Under the pieces are notes generated by a model. It did no database searches and was not told where the DNA came from. It saw only the letters and a program-made list of their open reading frames with translations. DNA of 64,000 bases from Epiperipatus broadwayi. Taxonomy: Eukaryota; Onychophora; Udeonychophora; Euonychophora; Peripatidae. A program made the position numbers and the translations under genes. Numbering within the stretch: position 1 is the first letter of the stretch; each line of letters begins with the position of its first letter. The DNA lies in the NCBI GenBank assembly GCA_028023455.1, contig JAQFVV010000349.1, positions 405,501 through 469,500 of the forward strand, given 5' to 3'. Shown here piece by piece: positions 1-11,999 of this stretch.

Positions 1-632
1 TTCTTATCTCCTGTTGCTAATGTCCAGACTGTATTCCAAGCTATAATAAGAAAAAGAAAATAATTTGTTGCTGCAAGTTACTTTTAAATCACTGGTAATA
101 ATCGCAAGTGAAGGAAACACTAACTTTCAAATACCAGAAATGAAAAATATTAACTGTGATAAATTTCACTGTGAGCCTGTTATGACAAAAACACTGGAAT
201 ATCTTGCTTAAAAGAGATGAATGTAAAATAACCTGCTAAAGTAGAGTGGGAGACCATTAAAAATAATGCTCTCATATTCAATGCTCCTTAAGATGTGTAT
301 GTGTACAAAAATTAAAGTGGGATGAATATAAACCAATATTAGAAACCTGGAAATGAAAAGCCCTTTTATAATAACATGTATCAGAATTAGGAAATTGTAA
401 AAGCCAATTTGTAAACTCTGTACAAGGATAACTCATAGAAAACTGAGCCTGTTAAGGTAAAAAGGGACAAGAATTACATGTACACACATAACAAAGTATT
501 TTGTGTAATTGATTAAAAAAAGTGAGATTTTTTCTGTCTTTTTCTTCAAATACAATAATTGTAAATATATATTTTTGCTTGAGAATAATATTTTTCTTTT
601 TTGTATTTAAGTAATTGTGTATATATTTTTAT
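1..632. other. AT-rich non-coding sequence
   Basis: No coding exon, RNA gene or recognisable repeat is visible here. The sequence is AT-rich with short homopolymer runs. Confidence 0.6.
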
Positions 633-1105
633 TAGTATTATCTAAACAAGACATTTTTTTTTTTAAAGCGTGCGATGTTTTTATAAACTGTAATACCAAT
701 AAGCTAATGCATATGCACTTTGTAGACTATATAAATGAATACTCCCACTTTTTCAAACACAAGATAAAGTCTTTGGGAAAAGATAGAATGAATCCATCTA
801 TCCTTTCAACCCAAACATATAGGTATGGGCAAATCTTAAGTGTTTGAAAATGAGAGCATGAAGTTGTTAATTGATTACTTTAAATTACTTTTTTACTACG
901 TGAATGAATGACGCTTGTGAAATTTCTAGAATTTACGGATACGTCATTCTTATTAAATTAAACTTATGTAAACAAGACATTTATTTTTTAAAGCACGATG
1001 TTTTTATAAACTTTATCTTGTGTTTGAAAAAGTGGGAGTATTCATTTATATAGTCTACAAAGCGCATGTGCATTAGCTCATTGACTTATTAGTATTATCT
1101 AAGTA
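633..1105. repeat. Foldback element 1
   Basis: An imperfect inverted repeat. The left arm at about 690-771 (ending in CAAACACAAGATAAAGT) is mirrored by the right arm at about 1010-1096 (starting ACTTTATCTTGTGTTTG). The spacer of about 240 bp is unrelated. A short direct repeat (AAACAAGACATT to ATAAACT) lies at 643-690 and again at 970-1012, so the right part looks like a rearranged second copy. No coding capacity. Probably a non-autonomous foldback transposon; family not recognised. Confidence 0.7.
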
Positions 1106-1990
1106 AAAAAATGTTTATTTTTTCTTCATGAGGTAATCTAGTTTTAAAAAATGAGTTTGTAATTAAAATCTTTATTCTTTTTATTTTTAATTTTTTTGAT
1201 TCTATTAAATTGTTTTATTAAAATATTTTTCTTTATTATTTTTTTACAGAATATCAATATAGATATAAAATACTGTAATTGAAGAGATAAATGTCTGTGT
1301 GTGGTTTCTAAAACTAGTTTTATAAAGATAGATTAATTATAGAAGAGGTAATATTATGATACTATATCTAAAAAAATAAAGGGATTGATTTGTCATATTA
1401 TGTTAATGATGTCATAATTTTTATTATGGTTGGTGCTCATAAGCTACAAATTTAAATTCTAAATTTAAATAAAAAATACCCATAATCTTTAAAGTCATAA
1501 TACCATTAACTCATATCCTTTACAAAGTAAGAACCTTCTTCAGAAAATTAAATAAAGCATTTTGTAAAATAATATAGATATTCCTTCTTCAAAGATTAAT
1601 GGCATAAAAGCAATCAAAAGAAATCAAACTTTTGGTTTGAGAAATCCAAACTCATAACAATATATATATCCAGTAATGCAATTAATATTACTGCAAATAT
1701 TTCCTCTGAAAATGTAAAAAAACTGCAATACAACCTGTGACACATCCAATCTGTGCAATGTCCAAACAAAATCATTTTCTAATTGATTCTTATTGGAGAA
1801 ATACTTTTAGCTATCCAGGCATGAATAACTTTTTTTAGGCAGAGAACCTTATAAAGTGCTATTTGTCACACATTGGGTCACAAAATTATAAAGTATGTGA
1901 AATATTCTCTTTTTTTTTTTTTACTATTTTCTTTTATATATATTACAATGCATATAATTTTAATTAGATTTCATTTTAAATAAACTGTAT
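1106..1990. other. AT-rich non-coding sequence
   Basis: Nothing recognisable beyond AT-rich sequence and homopolymer runs. Short open frames overlapping this interval have no recognisable protein content. Confidence 0.55.
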
Positions 1991-2437
1991 TAATAATAAT
2001 GTGAAAGGCTGAAACCTTTGACATATGTGCTTTAAAAATGCTTAAATGACAGCCAATCAGATAGTAATAATGACTGCACAAGGAACTCTCAATTAAAATA
2101 CAAGCCAAAGACTTTACAAGAAAAAGATGGAACCCACCTTCCTCTCTACTTAAATTTATATATAAATAAGCCAGACTCAAGCATTTTGAAAGTTATTATT
2201 ATTTCATCTGCTTGCGATTAATAAGTTAATAAATTATATAAATTTAAGTACAGAGGAAAGTGGATTCCATCTTTTTCTCGTAAAGTCTTTGGCTTGTGTT
2301 TTAATTGAGAGTTCCTTGTGCAGTCATTATTACTATCTGATTGGCTGTCATTTAAGCATTTTTAAAGTGCACCTGTCAAAGATTTCAGCCTTTCATGTTA
2401 TTATTATTTCATCTGCTTGCGCTTAATAAGTTAATAT
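1991..2437. mobile_element. Snap-back MITE-like hairpin, arms about 175 bp
   Basis: A long inverted repeat. The left arm at 1991-2165 and right arm at 2234-2406 are near-complementary over their whole length (for example GACAGCCAATCAGATAGTAA against TTACTATCTGATTGGCTGTC-type sequence). The loop is only about 70 bp. A 40-bp segment (GTTATTATTATTTCATCTGC and following bases) occurs as direct copies at about 2192-2234 and 2397-2437, so an arm-plus-flank unit was duplicated. No protein. The structure suggests a foldback MITE or an inverted duplication. Confidence 0.75.
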
Positions 2438-3010
2438 ATTTACATAAACAGACAGAATTTAAACATGTAACATAAAAATTAATGAAAATCATTTTAAAAA
2501 ATATCTTGAAAGTAGATTGAAAATTCAACATACACGCAGATATGCAAACTTATAAATATAAATTGAATTTCTTATAAATAGCTTAAAATGAATTAATTGG
2601 TTACAATTTATATTAGCTAGAAAGTGCTTTAAATTATACCTAACTTTAAATGTGCCGTACAGGAAGTTGCCTACAACTGCATTAAGTTTTCTGTTGAAGC
2701 CAAAATGGAGGAATATGTCTGACTTACATATACAAATTTACCTCAGTGAAGTTTAATAAAGCTTCTTCAAGCTATTAGTTCAATCTATATCTTCATTACC
2801 ACTAACTAACTAACTTTCTATTACTAACAATAATAATCACATGACTTTATTACCCAGAAGTTCATGCATGGGAAATGCTGGAACTGAAATCAACCTTAAG
2901 CTCCAGAACCTGCTACTGCCATTGCACTAAATTATATACATGATAGACTTTCTATTCATTAGGTATTATACTATCATGTGTGAAATAAATTACTGCAAAC
3001 CATTATATCT
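2438..3010. other. AT-rich non-coding sequence
   Basis: No gene or recognisable repeat. Confidence 0.55.
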
Positions 3011-3263
3011 TAAAACAAGCAAAACTCTCCATACAGTAGTGCCACTCAGTGCCAACCAGAGTAATCACTGAATGCCAGAAGGCTTGTACAGAAAATCCCT
3101 ATCTAGTACCTACTCATCCAATATTCCCAGACTAGTTTCTGGCATCCATTGATTACTCTGGTTGGCACTGAGTGGCACTACTGTATGGAGAGTTTTGCCT
3201 GATTTAATAACAGTAATGTGCTAGCACAAGAAATAGTGATCATGTAATGTTTAGTGGTTTAAC
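3011..3263. mobile_element. Foldback family F, short copy
   Basis: The left arm (AAACAAGCAAAACTCTCCAT onward, 3014-3070) is the inverse of the right arm at about 3149-3206, which ends ATGGAGAGTTTTGCCTG. It is followed by the family's outer segment ATAGTGATCATGTAATGTTT and AGTGGTTTAA. Other members in this window lie near 11327, 36288, 41481 and 51607. It is a deletion derivative, with most of the arm missing between the terminal segments. No coding capacity. Confidence 0.8.
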
Positions 3264-3689
3264 ATATTATATCTTCAAAGACTTCTTTCGATGATAAAAA
3301 GCAATATCATTTACGCTTGAAATTACAATTAATAACATTTATAAAATTCACTAAATATTAGGCAACAATCGTAGAATTAAAAAGAGCTATATTTTGCAAT
3401 AAGAAGCAGATTATTTCTACAAATAGCTTATACTTCGGAATTAAGTATAAGAACATAATGATATTTCACACATGATCTCAGATAAGTAGTTAACTTTACT
3501 ATTTACACCAGAGTTTGGAAAAGAGAATAAATGTTATTGTGAGGGACAAATGATAGTCAATTTTTCTGACATCAAATTTATAATTTAAAATCTTATCAAA
3601 TTTTGTTAAAAATCTATGGAAATTTCTCTTATGAAGCAGTGGTCACTGTTAAATATCCAGAATCATCATATACAGTGCATGCATATATG
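3264..3689. other. AT-rich non-coding sequence
   Basis: No gene or clear repeat is visible. Confidence 0.5.
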
Positions 3690-4721
3690 TACATGCGGGT
3701 CTTGTTTTATGTGGATTTATTTAATGCAATTTTAAAGTTATACAATTCATGTTTCTTTTTAACATCTTTGTATGTGGTTTTCTTTTATGCGATAAAAATT
3801 ATTAGATCAGAAGTCGAGCTCTGATAATGTGTTATTACTTTAAAAAATATAAATTTCACGCATTCACATCATATTTAAAGTAATAGCGCATTATCAGTGT
3901 TCGACTTCCATCTAATAATTTCAATATTTTCAGCGCTTTATAATAGTACTGTAATAGATTTTATGCAATAAAGAAATTCATAATTTACTTAAATTCAGAA
4001 TTTCCCCATTTTATATGCACACATTAAATTTTACAAGACTATAATGTAAATCTGTTCAAATGTTATAGATGAAAAATACTATGTATGTTGTTGTTTTTGT
4101 ATTTTAAATCACGTTCTATTTTTGCTTTTTATAGAAAGAGTACGTAATCAATTAATCATTTAGTGTCCACAAGTTTATTTTTAAAAAGTGAGTAACAGTG
4201 GTGGGCACAATTAAATTTGACAATTAAAATCTGATTTTTAATTGTAATTAACAATTTAAAAATTACATAACGTAATCTGAAACTAAGGTGATGTGAAGCG
4301 ATGAAATTTGATTTTTAAATGGAATTGAAAATTAAAAAATTAAAGACGAAAATAAAAATTTAATTTTTAATTGTTAGTTTTAATTAAATTTTGCCCAACA
4401 GTGGTGAGTTGGTGTCTTTTTATTATCGTAAATCTAAGTTCTTGTTTTATTTTAAGCTTTTAGTTTACTCTAATGGAGAGAAAAAACCCATCCAAGAAAA
4501 TGAACTTCTTTGAAAACAAAAATTTCAATTTTAGATCACTTAGCGAAATGGAATGGATCAACAGCGATTGGAAAACATTTTAGTTGTATTTCCTCTTGAC
4601 TTTGTTTAAGGAGAAGCTACAATACCTCACATCACATCACATCATGATGAATCTGATGTCATAGCGATAATGATTAAAATACCGCACATGTATGAAAAAT
4701 GTAAATTACACATAAAAATAT

Positions 4722-7700
4722 TGTAATGGGCACATACAACGTTACATTGTTTTTTATTATTAAACATGAAAAAAATAAAGGTTCGCATATAAAAGCTTCT
4801 TTTTTAAGAATTAAAAATTGGAAATTAAAAAAATCATCTTAAACTCGTATATATATATATATAAAATCACACAGATAAAAAAAATTATTAAAATAAAACT
4901 TTATTAAAAATAGAATAAACTAAATCTTTCAACAAAAAGATTTAGAGATAAAAATATATCTTTAAGTTTGGAAACACATTAATTAATCAGAAAATGGAAA
5001 TGATTGTTTTAATTAACCCTTTAACTGAAGGTTTTAGCTATTGGCCCTCTACTTAAACTGACTCTTTTAGTTATTGGCCCTCTACTTAAATCTGAGAACA
5101 ATGTGATTGGTCTGTGTCATTTGCAATCAGTTCTTTTGTTAAAATATTAATCTAAAATACACAGATTTTTTTTAATTCAGCTTCTAAAAATTGAATAATT
5201 TTAGATTCAAATTGGTTAAATGTAACGAAAAAATAAAAATAATGTTAATAACTGTCGAAAAATATAAGAAAAATGTGTAAAAAATAGGTAGCAGTAAAAC
5301 AAAAGAATTATAACTCAACCAATGATTGTGCCGTTATTCAGATCAACAGCGGTCGAGTAATTCTCTTTTTATTTCCAGTTTGCTTATTTCTCTTGTAAAA
5401 TTTAAAATTTTCCAAATCAAACTTTATATTTCCATAAAGTAACATCAAATCTTATTTATGAATGTAAAAAATTACGATAGATGTTATTATTTACTTCAAT
5501 TACGAACGTACACAGCTTCGTTGTCGTGTCTGAATCTTCATTTAGAAACACGCCTTAGGAATTTCCTGATTACGTTATGTAGCAATAATTATTTTTTGTT
5601 ACGGATATTTCTCCAAATGTATTTTTCTTCTAATATTTAAAATTTTCCGAGTCAAACTTTATATTTTGATAGAGAACTATATTTTATTATTTGTGAACAT
5701 AAAAAATTGCAATAAATGTAATTATTACAACAAAATCATTACGAATGTGTATAACGTGAATTGTCTTTGTTAGTGTTGCTCGTTTGTCAATCTCATTTAG
5801 AAACACGCCTAGAAGATTTGGTACTATCCAATCAGAGAACAAAGACAGAGGGGTGTAACAAGTCGGCTGTCAAAATTATTGATTTTTTTGAAAAAGTATA
5901 ACACTATATGCGGATGTTTTTAGAACTAAAATTGAAAGCATGAATTTCCTATCAAATAAGTCTAAAATGAAGAAATTGCAACCAAAATTGACCAAGAGAT
6001 GGCGCATGCAAACATTAAACGCATCACATCGCGTCACATACAGAAAAATTTTTTTCAAAAGACGTGGCGTCTCCGTAACTTTCATCGAAAAGGTTAATTA
6101 AATGTAAACTAGCCTTGGGCATTTAAATGTATAAGCAACAGTCAGATAGGAAAACAATAGAAGCTAATGCCAATGAAAGAAATCCATTGGGAAATCAGAC
6201 CTCAATGGAAGGATTATCATCATCGATGATGTAATGTCCATTGGACCCTAAAGTTACATATAAAAGAAAAAGGTTTGGAAACAAATTTTTAGTGAGTAAA
6301 GAAAATTTAAGAGAAGACGGAGATGTATTAAGTCGGAGAGTTGGAGGTGAAGGGATTGAAAGACGCACTTTCAATTCCTTCAGTTGTTATAGAAAAAATG
6401 ATACATCACTTGTCTTATATTGAGGACCATAGGATCATCGGGGGATTTAATGCTGGATTTTAAACAGCAAGCAACTGTAAAAGATGAACATTTCTAAAAC
6501 CGTAAGCACATTATGAACTTAAATGAATATTAATTCGAAACACTAAGAACTTGAAAAATATAAACTTTCCCAGTATTTAAAAAAATAGAAATAGATTCCT
6601 ATCTGACCAAACTAAATTATTTATTAATTAGTTATAATTTTAATTGGATGTATTTCTTTTGTAAAATCATTTCCATTTTTTTTGTTCTTTTAAGTTTTTA
6701 TTATGATTTCTGTTTTTCGTTAATTTAAATTATATAAATGTTAAACTTAAGTCAGGCGTGAATGGCTATATAGATTTGTAAAGTTTTATTAGGGGAGGGT
6801 AATCTTAGGTTATTCATTTTGTAGTTGAATTAGGTCAATGGATTGGATATATTGATATAATTAGTAGATGTATTATGAGATTCGCTACGGGAAGAATCGC
6901 TTTATACACCGCACACTCTCATTTTGCCTAGAGGGAATTATAAGTCGGAGACTGAAGTTCCTTCCTATGGAGTTTTTTTTATTGCTCTTATTGTCAGATA
7001 GATGTAGTATTCCTATCTGACGAGAGGCAATTTCTTCTCTTAACCTATTGGTGCTGTCGTATTCGTATTACATTGAACACATCAATATATCAGGTGGATT
7101 GATGTTGGTTTAACTGCGAACTTTTGGCCTAAGGTTAAATAAGGGATAAAATATTTCTTTTCAAATGCAATCTATGTAGTCTATTCATACTCGACACTCT
7201 AAATAAAAATGCATTAAATTTAAGTTGGGTAGAGATGCTTGCATGGGTTCATTATCGGTTAATTATGTTTTTTGGTTTTCATATTTGATCAAAATATATA
7301 GGCATTTGGTAAATACTGATACCTTACAGTGAGTATCTAAGATGTATTATTTCGGATGTCTTTTAAGTTATTGGTGTCTATGCGGCATCTTATGATGAAT
7401 GCCATTGGGTTTCTTATAAATTCCCTCTGCATTTCCATCAATGATTTTATATTTTGATCGTTTATGTTTACTTTGAAATGTTTTTGACCGTATAATCTAT
7501 GTAACCGATCTATACTCAACATATATAAAACAAACTTTTATAAATCCATCTGTGTGAACTTATAATAGTATAAAAATTAAAATGTAAATTAAAATCTAAA
7601 AATAAAAGTTAAAAATAATGTTAAATGTTAAAGTAAACGTACTAAAAGAATAATGTTAAATTTTATATATATATGTGCGTAAATAAATGTTTGTATGTTA

Positions 7701-7942
7701 ATTACTGGCAGTGGCTTATTTTATTCTTTTTTTAAAATATTCTTAGATAAGAATTATTGTAAAATATAAATCTCTGCTGTTCCATTGAGCTAGTGACAAT
7801 GGGCTAACGACCGGAATCAACCAATATGTTTTTTTTAAACTTACATATCTGCCTACTATATAAGTTTTTCTAGGTTCAAATACCTAGATGGCGCCCTTGT
7901 AGTGCAGATTACGTTAAGTCTGATTTCATCCAGATTGTTATA
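4722..7942. repeat. Left long terminal direct repeat (with embedded insertion)
   Basis: Homologous to 8643-10730. Contains the TTAA-flanked insertion 5017-6093, which the other copy lacks. An inverted motif TCAGATAGGAA / TTCCTATCTGA occurs near 6143, 6594 and 7008, giving internal palindromic structure. The 60-residue open frame at 6241-6423 is conserved in the sister repeat but resembles no family I know. Confidence 0.65.
5017..6093. mobile_element. piggyBac-like non-autonomous element (TTAA target)
   Basis: The block is flanked by TTAA at 5013-5016 and 6094-6097. Removing it with one TTAA gives TTTTAATTAATTAAATG, exactly the sequence in the sister repeat near 8920-8936, so that copy is an empty site. 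The left end is CCCTTTAACTGAAGG; the right end, complemented, is CCTTTTCGATGAAAG. These are imperfect inverted termini of the CCY type usual for piggyBac. Inside are two imperfect direct repeats of about 170 bp (about 5400-5560 and 5636-5815) and a duplicated TTATTGGCCCTCTACTTAAA motif near 5040 and 5074. No transposase is present. Confidence 0.7.
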
Positions 7943-8642
7943 AGTGGCTTTCCAACTTGGGCTGATCTTTAATAAACCACCAGTACCCTGAGCAAATTTT
8001 TTCAAAGGAAATATTCTTATCTATTTACATAAAACCATATATGTTAAGTCTTATAAAAGCACTGCCAGAAAGAAATAGCAAATATATTAAACACGAGAAA
8101 GTATAAATAATTTTAAAACTAATTTTTTGTTTAAAAAAAAGTCAAAAGGTTGCAATTAATATGTTTCCTTTTTTTAATGTGTATAGGGGCGCACAACCAC
8201 ATAAGTTTATGATTGTAAATGTGGTATCTTACGATGAGTACTGTTTGGGAATTTACTTCATAGTAACCCTATTTAAGCATTTCAATCAGTCATAAATAAA
8301 TTGGTGGTATTTATAATTGTGCTACAAATATATACGTATAAACCCATTATCTTTCAAAACGTATTTACTTCAAGGCAACCTTCCTAAATAAATAACTTGC
8401 TTGTCATGCCGTGTGTTTAAAAATAAAATGTATAAAAAAAATAGAACTCTTGGGGGAGAGGAGGTGTAAACGTGGATGGTTCTTAGGAAAACGATAGTCA
8501 ACATTTTTTTGTATATAATCTTTGTAAAAATTACTAACCGAATGTTTTTGTAAATTTTTTCGTTAATCATGTACAGTAATTACTAACCCTAAGTAAAATT
8601 TTTTTTTTTTGTTTATTTTTTTTTTAAGCAAGTTTACTGATA

Positions 8643-10730
8643 TGTAACAGGTACATACGACGTTACATTGTTTTTTATTATTAAACATGAAAAAAATAAA
8701 AGTTCGCAAATAAAAGCTTTTTTAAGAATTAAAAATTGGAAATTAAAAAAATCATCTTAAACTCGTATATATATAAAATCGCACAGATAAAAAAAATTAT
8801 TAAAATAAAACTTTATTGAAAATAGAAAAACTAAATCTTTCAACAAAAAGATTTAGAGATAAAAATATATCTTTAAGTTTGGAAACACATTAATTAATCA
8901 GAATATGGAAATGATTGTTTTAATTAATTAAATGTAAACTAGCCTTGGGCATTTAAATGTATAAGCAACAGTCAGATAGGAAAACAATAGAAACTAATGG
9001 CCAATGAAAGAAATCCATCGGGAAATCGGACCTCAATGGAAGGATTATCATCATCGATGATGTAATGTCCATTGGATTCTAAAGTTACATATAAAAGAAA
9101 AAGGTTTGGAAACAAATTTTTAGTGAGTAAAGAAAATTTAAGAGAAGACGGAGATGTATTAAGTCGAAGAGTTGGAGGTGAAGGGATTGAAAGATGCACT
9201 TTCAATTCCTTCAGTTGTTATAGAAAAAAAATTAAACATCGCTTGTCTTATATTGAGGATCATAGAATCATCGGGGGATTTAATGCTGGATTTTAAACGG
9301 CAAGCAACTGTAAAGGATGAACATTTCTAAAACCATAAGCATGTTATGAACTTAAATGAATATTAATTCGAAAACACTAAGAACTTTAAAAATATAAACT
9401 TTCCCAGTATTTAAAAAAAATAGAAATAGATTCCTATCTGACCAAACTAAATTATTTATTAATTAGTTATAATTTTAATTGGATGTATTTCTTTTGTAAA
9501 ATAATTTTCATTTATTTATTTTTTTGTTTTTTTAAGTTTTTATTATGATTTCTGTTTTTTGTTAAATTAAATTATATAAATGTTAAACTTAAGTCGGGTG
9601 TGAATGGCTATATAGATTTGTAAAGTTTTATTAGGGGAGGGTAATCTTAGGTTATTCATTTTGTAGTTGAATTAGGTCAATGGATTGGATATATTGGTGT
9701 AATTAGTAGATGTAGTACAAGATTTGCTATGGGCCGAATCGCTTTATACGCTGCACACTCTCATTTTGCCTATAGAGGGAATTATAAGACGGAGACCGCA
9801 GTTCCTTCCTATGGAGTTTTTTTTATTGCTCTTATCATCAGATAGATGTAGTATTCCTATCTGACGAGAGGCAATTTTTTCTCTTAACCTATTGGTGCTG
9901 TCGTATTCGTATTACATTGAACACATTGATATATGAGGTGGATTGATGTTGGTTTAACTGCAAACTTTTGGCCTAAGGTTAAATAAGGGATAAAATATTT
10001 CTTTTCAAAATGCAATCTATGTAGTCTATTCATACTTGACACTCTAAATAAAAATGCATTAAATTTAAGTTGGGTATAGACGCTTGCATGGGTTCATTAT
10101 CGGTTAATTATGTTTTTTGGTTTTCATATTTGATCAAAATATATAGGCATTCAGTAAATACTGATACCTTACGGTGAGTATCTAAGATGTATTATTTCGG
10201 ATGGTTTCTTATAAATTTCCCTCTGCATTTCCATCAATGACTTTATATTTTGATCGTTTATGTTTACTTTGAAATGTTTTTGACCGTGTAATCTATGTAA
10301 CCAATCTATACTCAACATTTATCAAACAAACTTTTATAAATCCATCTGTACGAACTTATAAAATAAAAATGTAAATTAAAATCTAAAATAAAAGTTAAGT
10401 TAAATTTTAAAATGCTAAAGTAAACATACTAAAATAATAATGTTAAATTTTATATATATGTGCGTAAATAAATGTTTTTGTGTTAATTATTGGCAGTGGC
10501 TTATTTTATTCTTTTTTAAAAAAATTATTCTTAGATAAGAATTTATTGTAAAAATATAAATCTCTGCTGTTCCATTGAGCTAGTGACAATGGGATAACAA
10601 CCGGAATCAGCCAATATAATTTTTTTTTAAACTTCCATATCTTCTTACTATATACATTTTTCTAGGTTCAAATGCCTAGATGGCACCCTTGTAGTGCAGA
10701 TTACGTTAAGGCCTTCATCCAGATCATTAT
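8643..10730. repeat. Right long terminal direct repeat
   Basis: Homologous to 4722-7942 but lacks the 1.08-kb TTAA insertion and a roughly 55-bp segment present at about 7355-7410. Its right edge is immediately followed by the resumed family T transposon at 10731. Confidence 0.65.
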
Positions 10731-11027
10731 AATATATTATTTTGAATAAAATTGAATACTGCAGTTAATAAAAAAAGTAAAAAAAGTTTGTCTTGTATCA
10801 ATTTTTTTCAAATTTGAAATTTTTTATTAGTCATATTTTATTTTCTTATTTTTTTAAAGCAAATTTTAAAGTAATTTTACGTTGTTGCTTTGCTTTTATG
10901 CGATTTTTGGAAAATTACAGTACGTATCCCCCATTTTTCAAGATAAGTTAAGTCTATTTTTGTGCGATTTTTTTTGTGCACATTTTCTGAGGAACCTATC
11001 TACCCCATAAAATGTGACACAGGTGTA

Positions 11028-11326
11028 TATCAATTTCTTTCATTTCGAGTTTTTAGTTCACTCATTATAGTTTAAATTCTAATGCATTATCTTATCATCT
11101 CATGTGCCATGCACTTTGTAATTACTGTTTTATATGCCAAATCAACTTCTGAGGTTCTTGTCTGACATTTCATATAGCAATTGATCCAGCAACATGTCAT
11201 TCAGGTCAGGCATAAGTTTACATTGTTCAGCCAATGTTCATAGTGCCAAGGTATAATCATGATAAATCACAAGGTAACTGCTTTTTTCCATTCTAAATTG
11301 TAAGTGGACTATCAAGATTATTACTG
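11028..11326. other. Non-coding sequence
   Basis: No gene or recognisable repeat. Confidence 0.5.
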
Positions 11327-11545
11327 TTATTAAAACAGGCAAAACTCTCAATACGTATTGCCATTCAGTGCAAGCCAGAGTAATGAATAAATGCCAGAAG
11401 GCTTGTTTATTAAATCCCCATCTAGTGCCTACTCATCCAATATCCTCAGACTAGTTTCTGGCTTGTGGTCTTCATCAATAAGGAGCCTTGAATCTGAGAG
11501 CACTGCATCTAGATCTTAGGATCTAATGCAACCCTCCAGCAAGAT
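11327..11545. mobile_element. Foldback family F, one arm
   Basis: A single arm beginning TTATTAAAACAGGCAAAACT and running through the family segments CCTACTCATCCAATATCCTC and AATGCAACCCTCCAGCAAG. The mirrored second arm is missing, so this copy is truncated. Non-coding. Confidence 0.75.
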
Positions 11546-11999
11546 TATTACTCCTGGTTGAAAATATACATTTAGAATTTCAATTATCTCTATATAAGGT
11601 ATATCCTTGAAGGTCTTAGGATCATGTAGTTGTTTCACTATCTGAAGAATGTTACTGCCAATAAAACATAAAAGGATAGACACGTTGACAATCTTCCACT
11701 TTATTAATGCATCATAACACTTGTGTACCAGTGTTTATATGAAATTCCCTAGTACTGTGAGTCAGTATTGATGTCATTATGCCTACAGGTTTCTCTTTTA
11801 TTTATGCAAAGGTTAAATATTAATTTTCAACTTGCACCATTTTACTATTACTTTTTCTGACATTTTGCCATTCTTGTTTCTACAAAATAGCCACTTCCAG
11901 CTACACCATTCTGCTGTCATTAATTTTGCAAACAGATTCCATTGTTGATTGTGCCACTCTTCTGTGTACTTGGAAGTATTCTTAATAATATCAAAAAAA
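11546..11999. other. Non-coding sequence
   Basis: No recognisable feature. The short open frames here have no family resemblance. Confidence 0.5.

Larger units (their letters stand above)
4722..10730. mobile_element. LTR-like 6-kb insertion with about 2.1-kb terminal direct repeats
   Basis: Two long direct repeats, 4722-7942 (starting TGTAATGGGCACATAC, ending GTTATA) and 8643-10730 (starting TGTAACAGGTACATAC, ending ATTATA), flank about 700 bp of internal sequence. They are very similar by eye apart from a 1.08-kb insertion in the left copy (5017-6093) and a roughly 55-bp gap in the right copy near 10216. The block is bracketed by AATAT at 4717-4721 and 10731-10735. This is the architecture of an LTR element without coding sequence. 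No convincing primer-binding site or polypurine tract was seen, so a tandem duplication inside a simpler insertion is the alternative. Confidence 0.5.
3690..11027 (+). mobile_element. TA-flanked DNA transposon (family T), copy 1, split by a 6-kb insertion
   Basis: The left part, 3690-4721, begins TACATGCGGGTCT and matches the left three-quarters of the complete family T copy at 26818-27930, including its internal hairpin (about 3812-3915). The right part, 10731-11027, matches the missing quarter and ends GACACAGGTGTA. The two halves join in the correct order at the same point of the consensus. AATAT occurs on both sides of the intervening 4722-10730 block, so the copy was cut by a later insertion. 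No transposase is encoded, so the element is non-autonomous. Superfamily uncertain: TA target and TIR CACCTGGGTCT. Confidence 0.75.
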
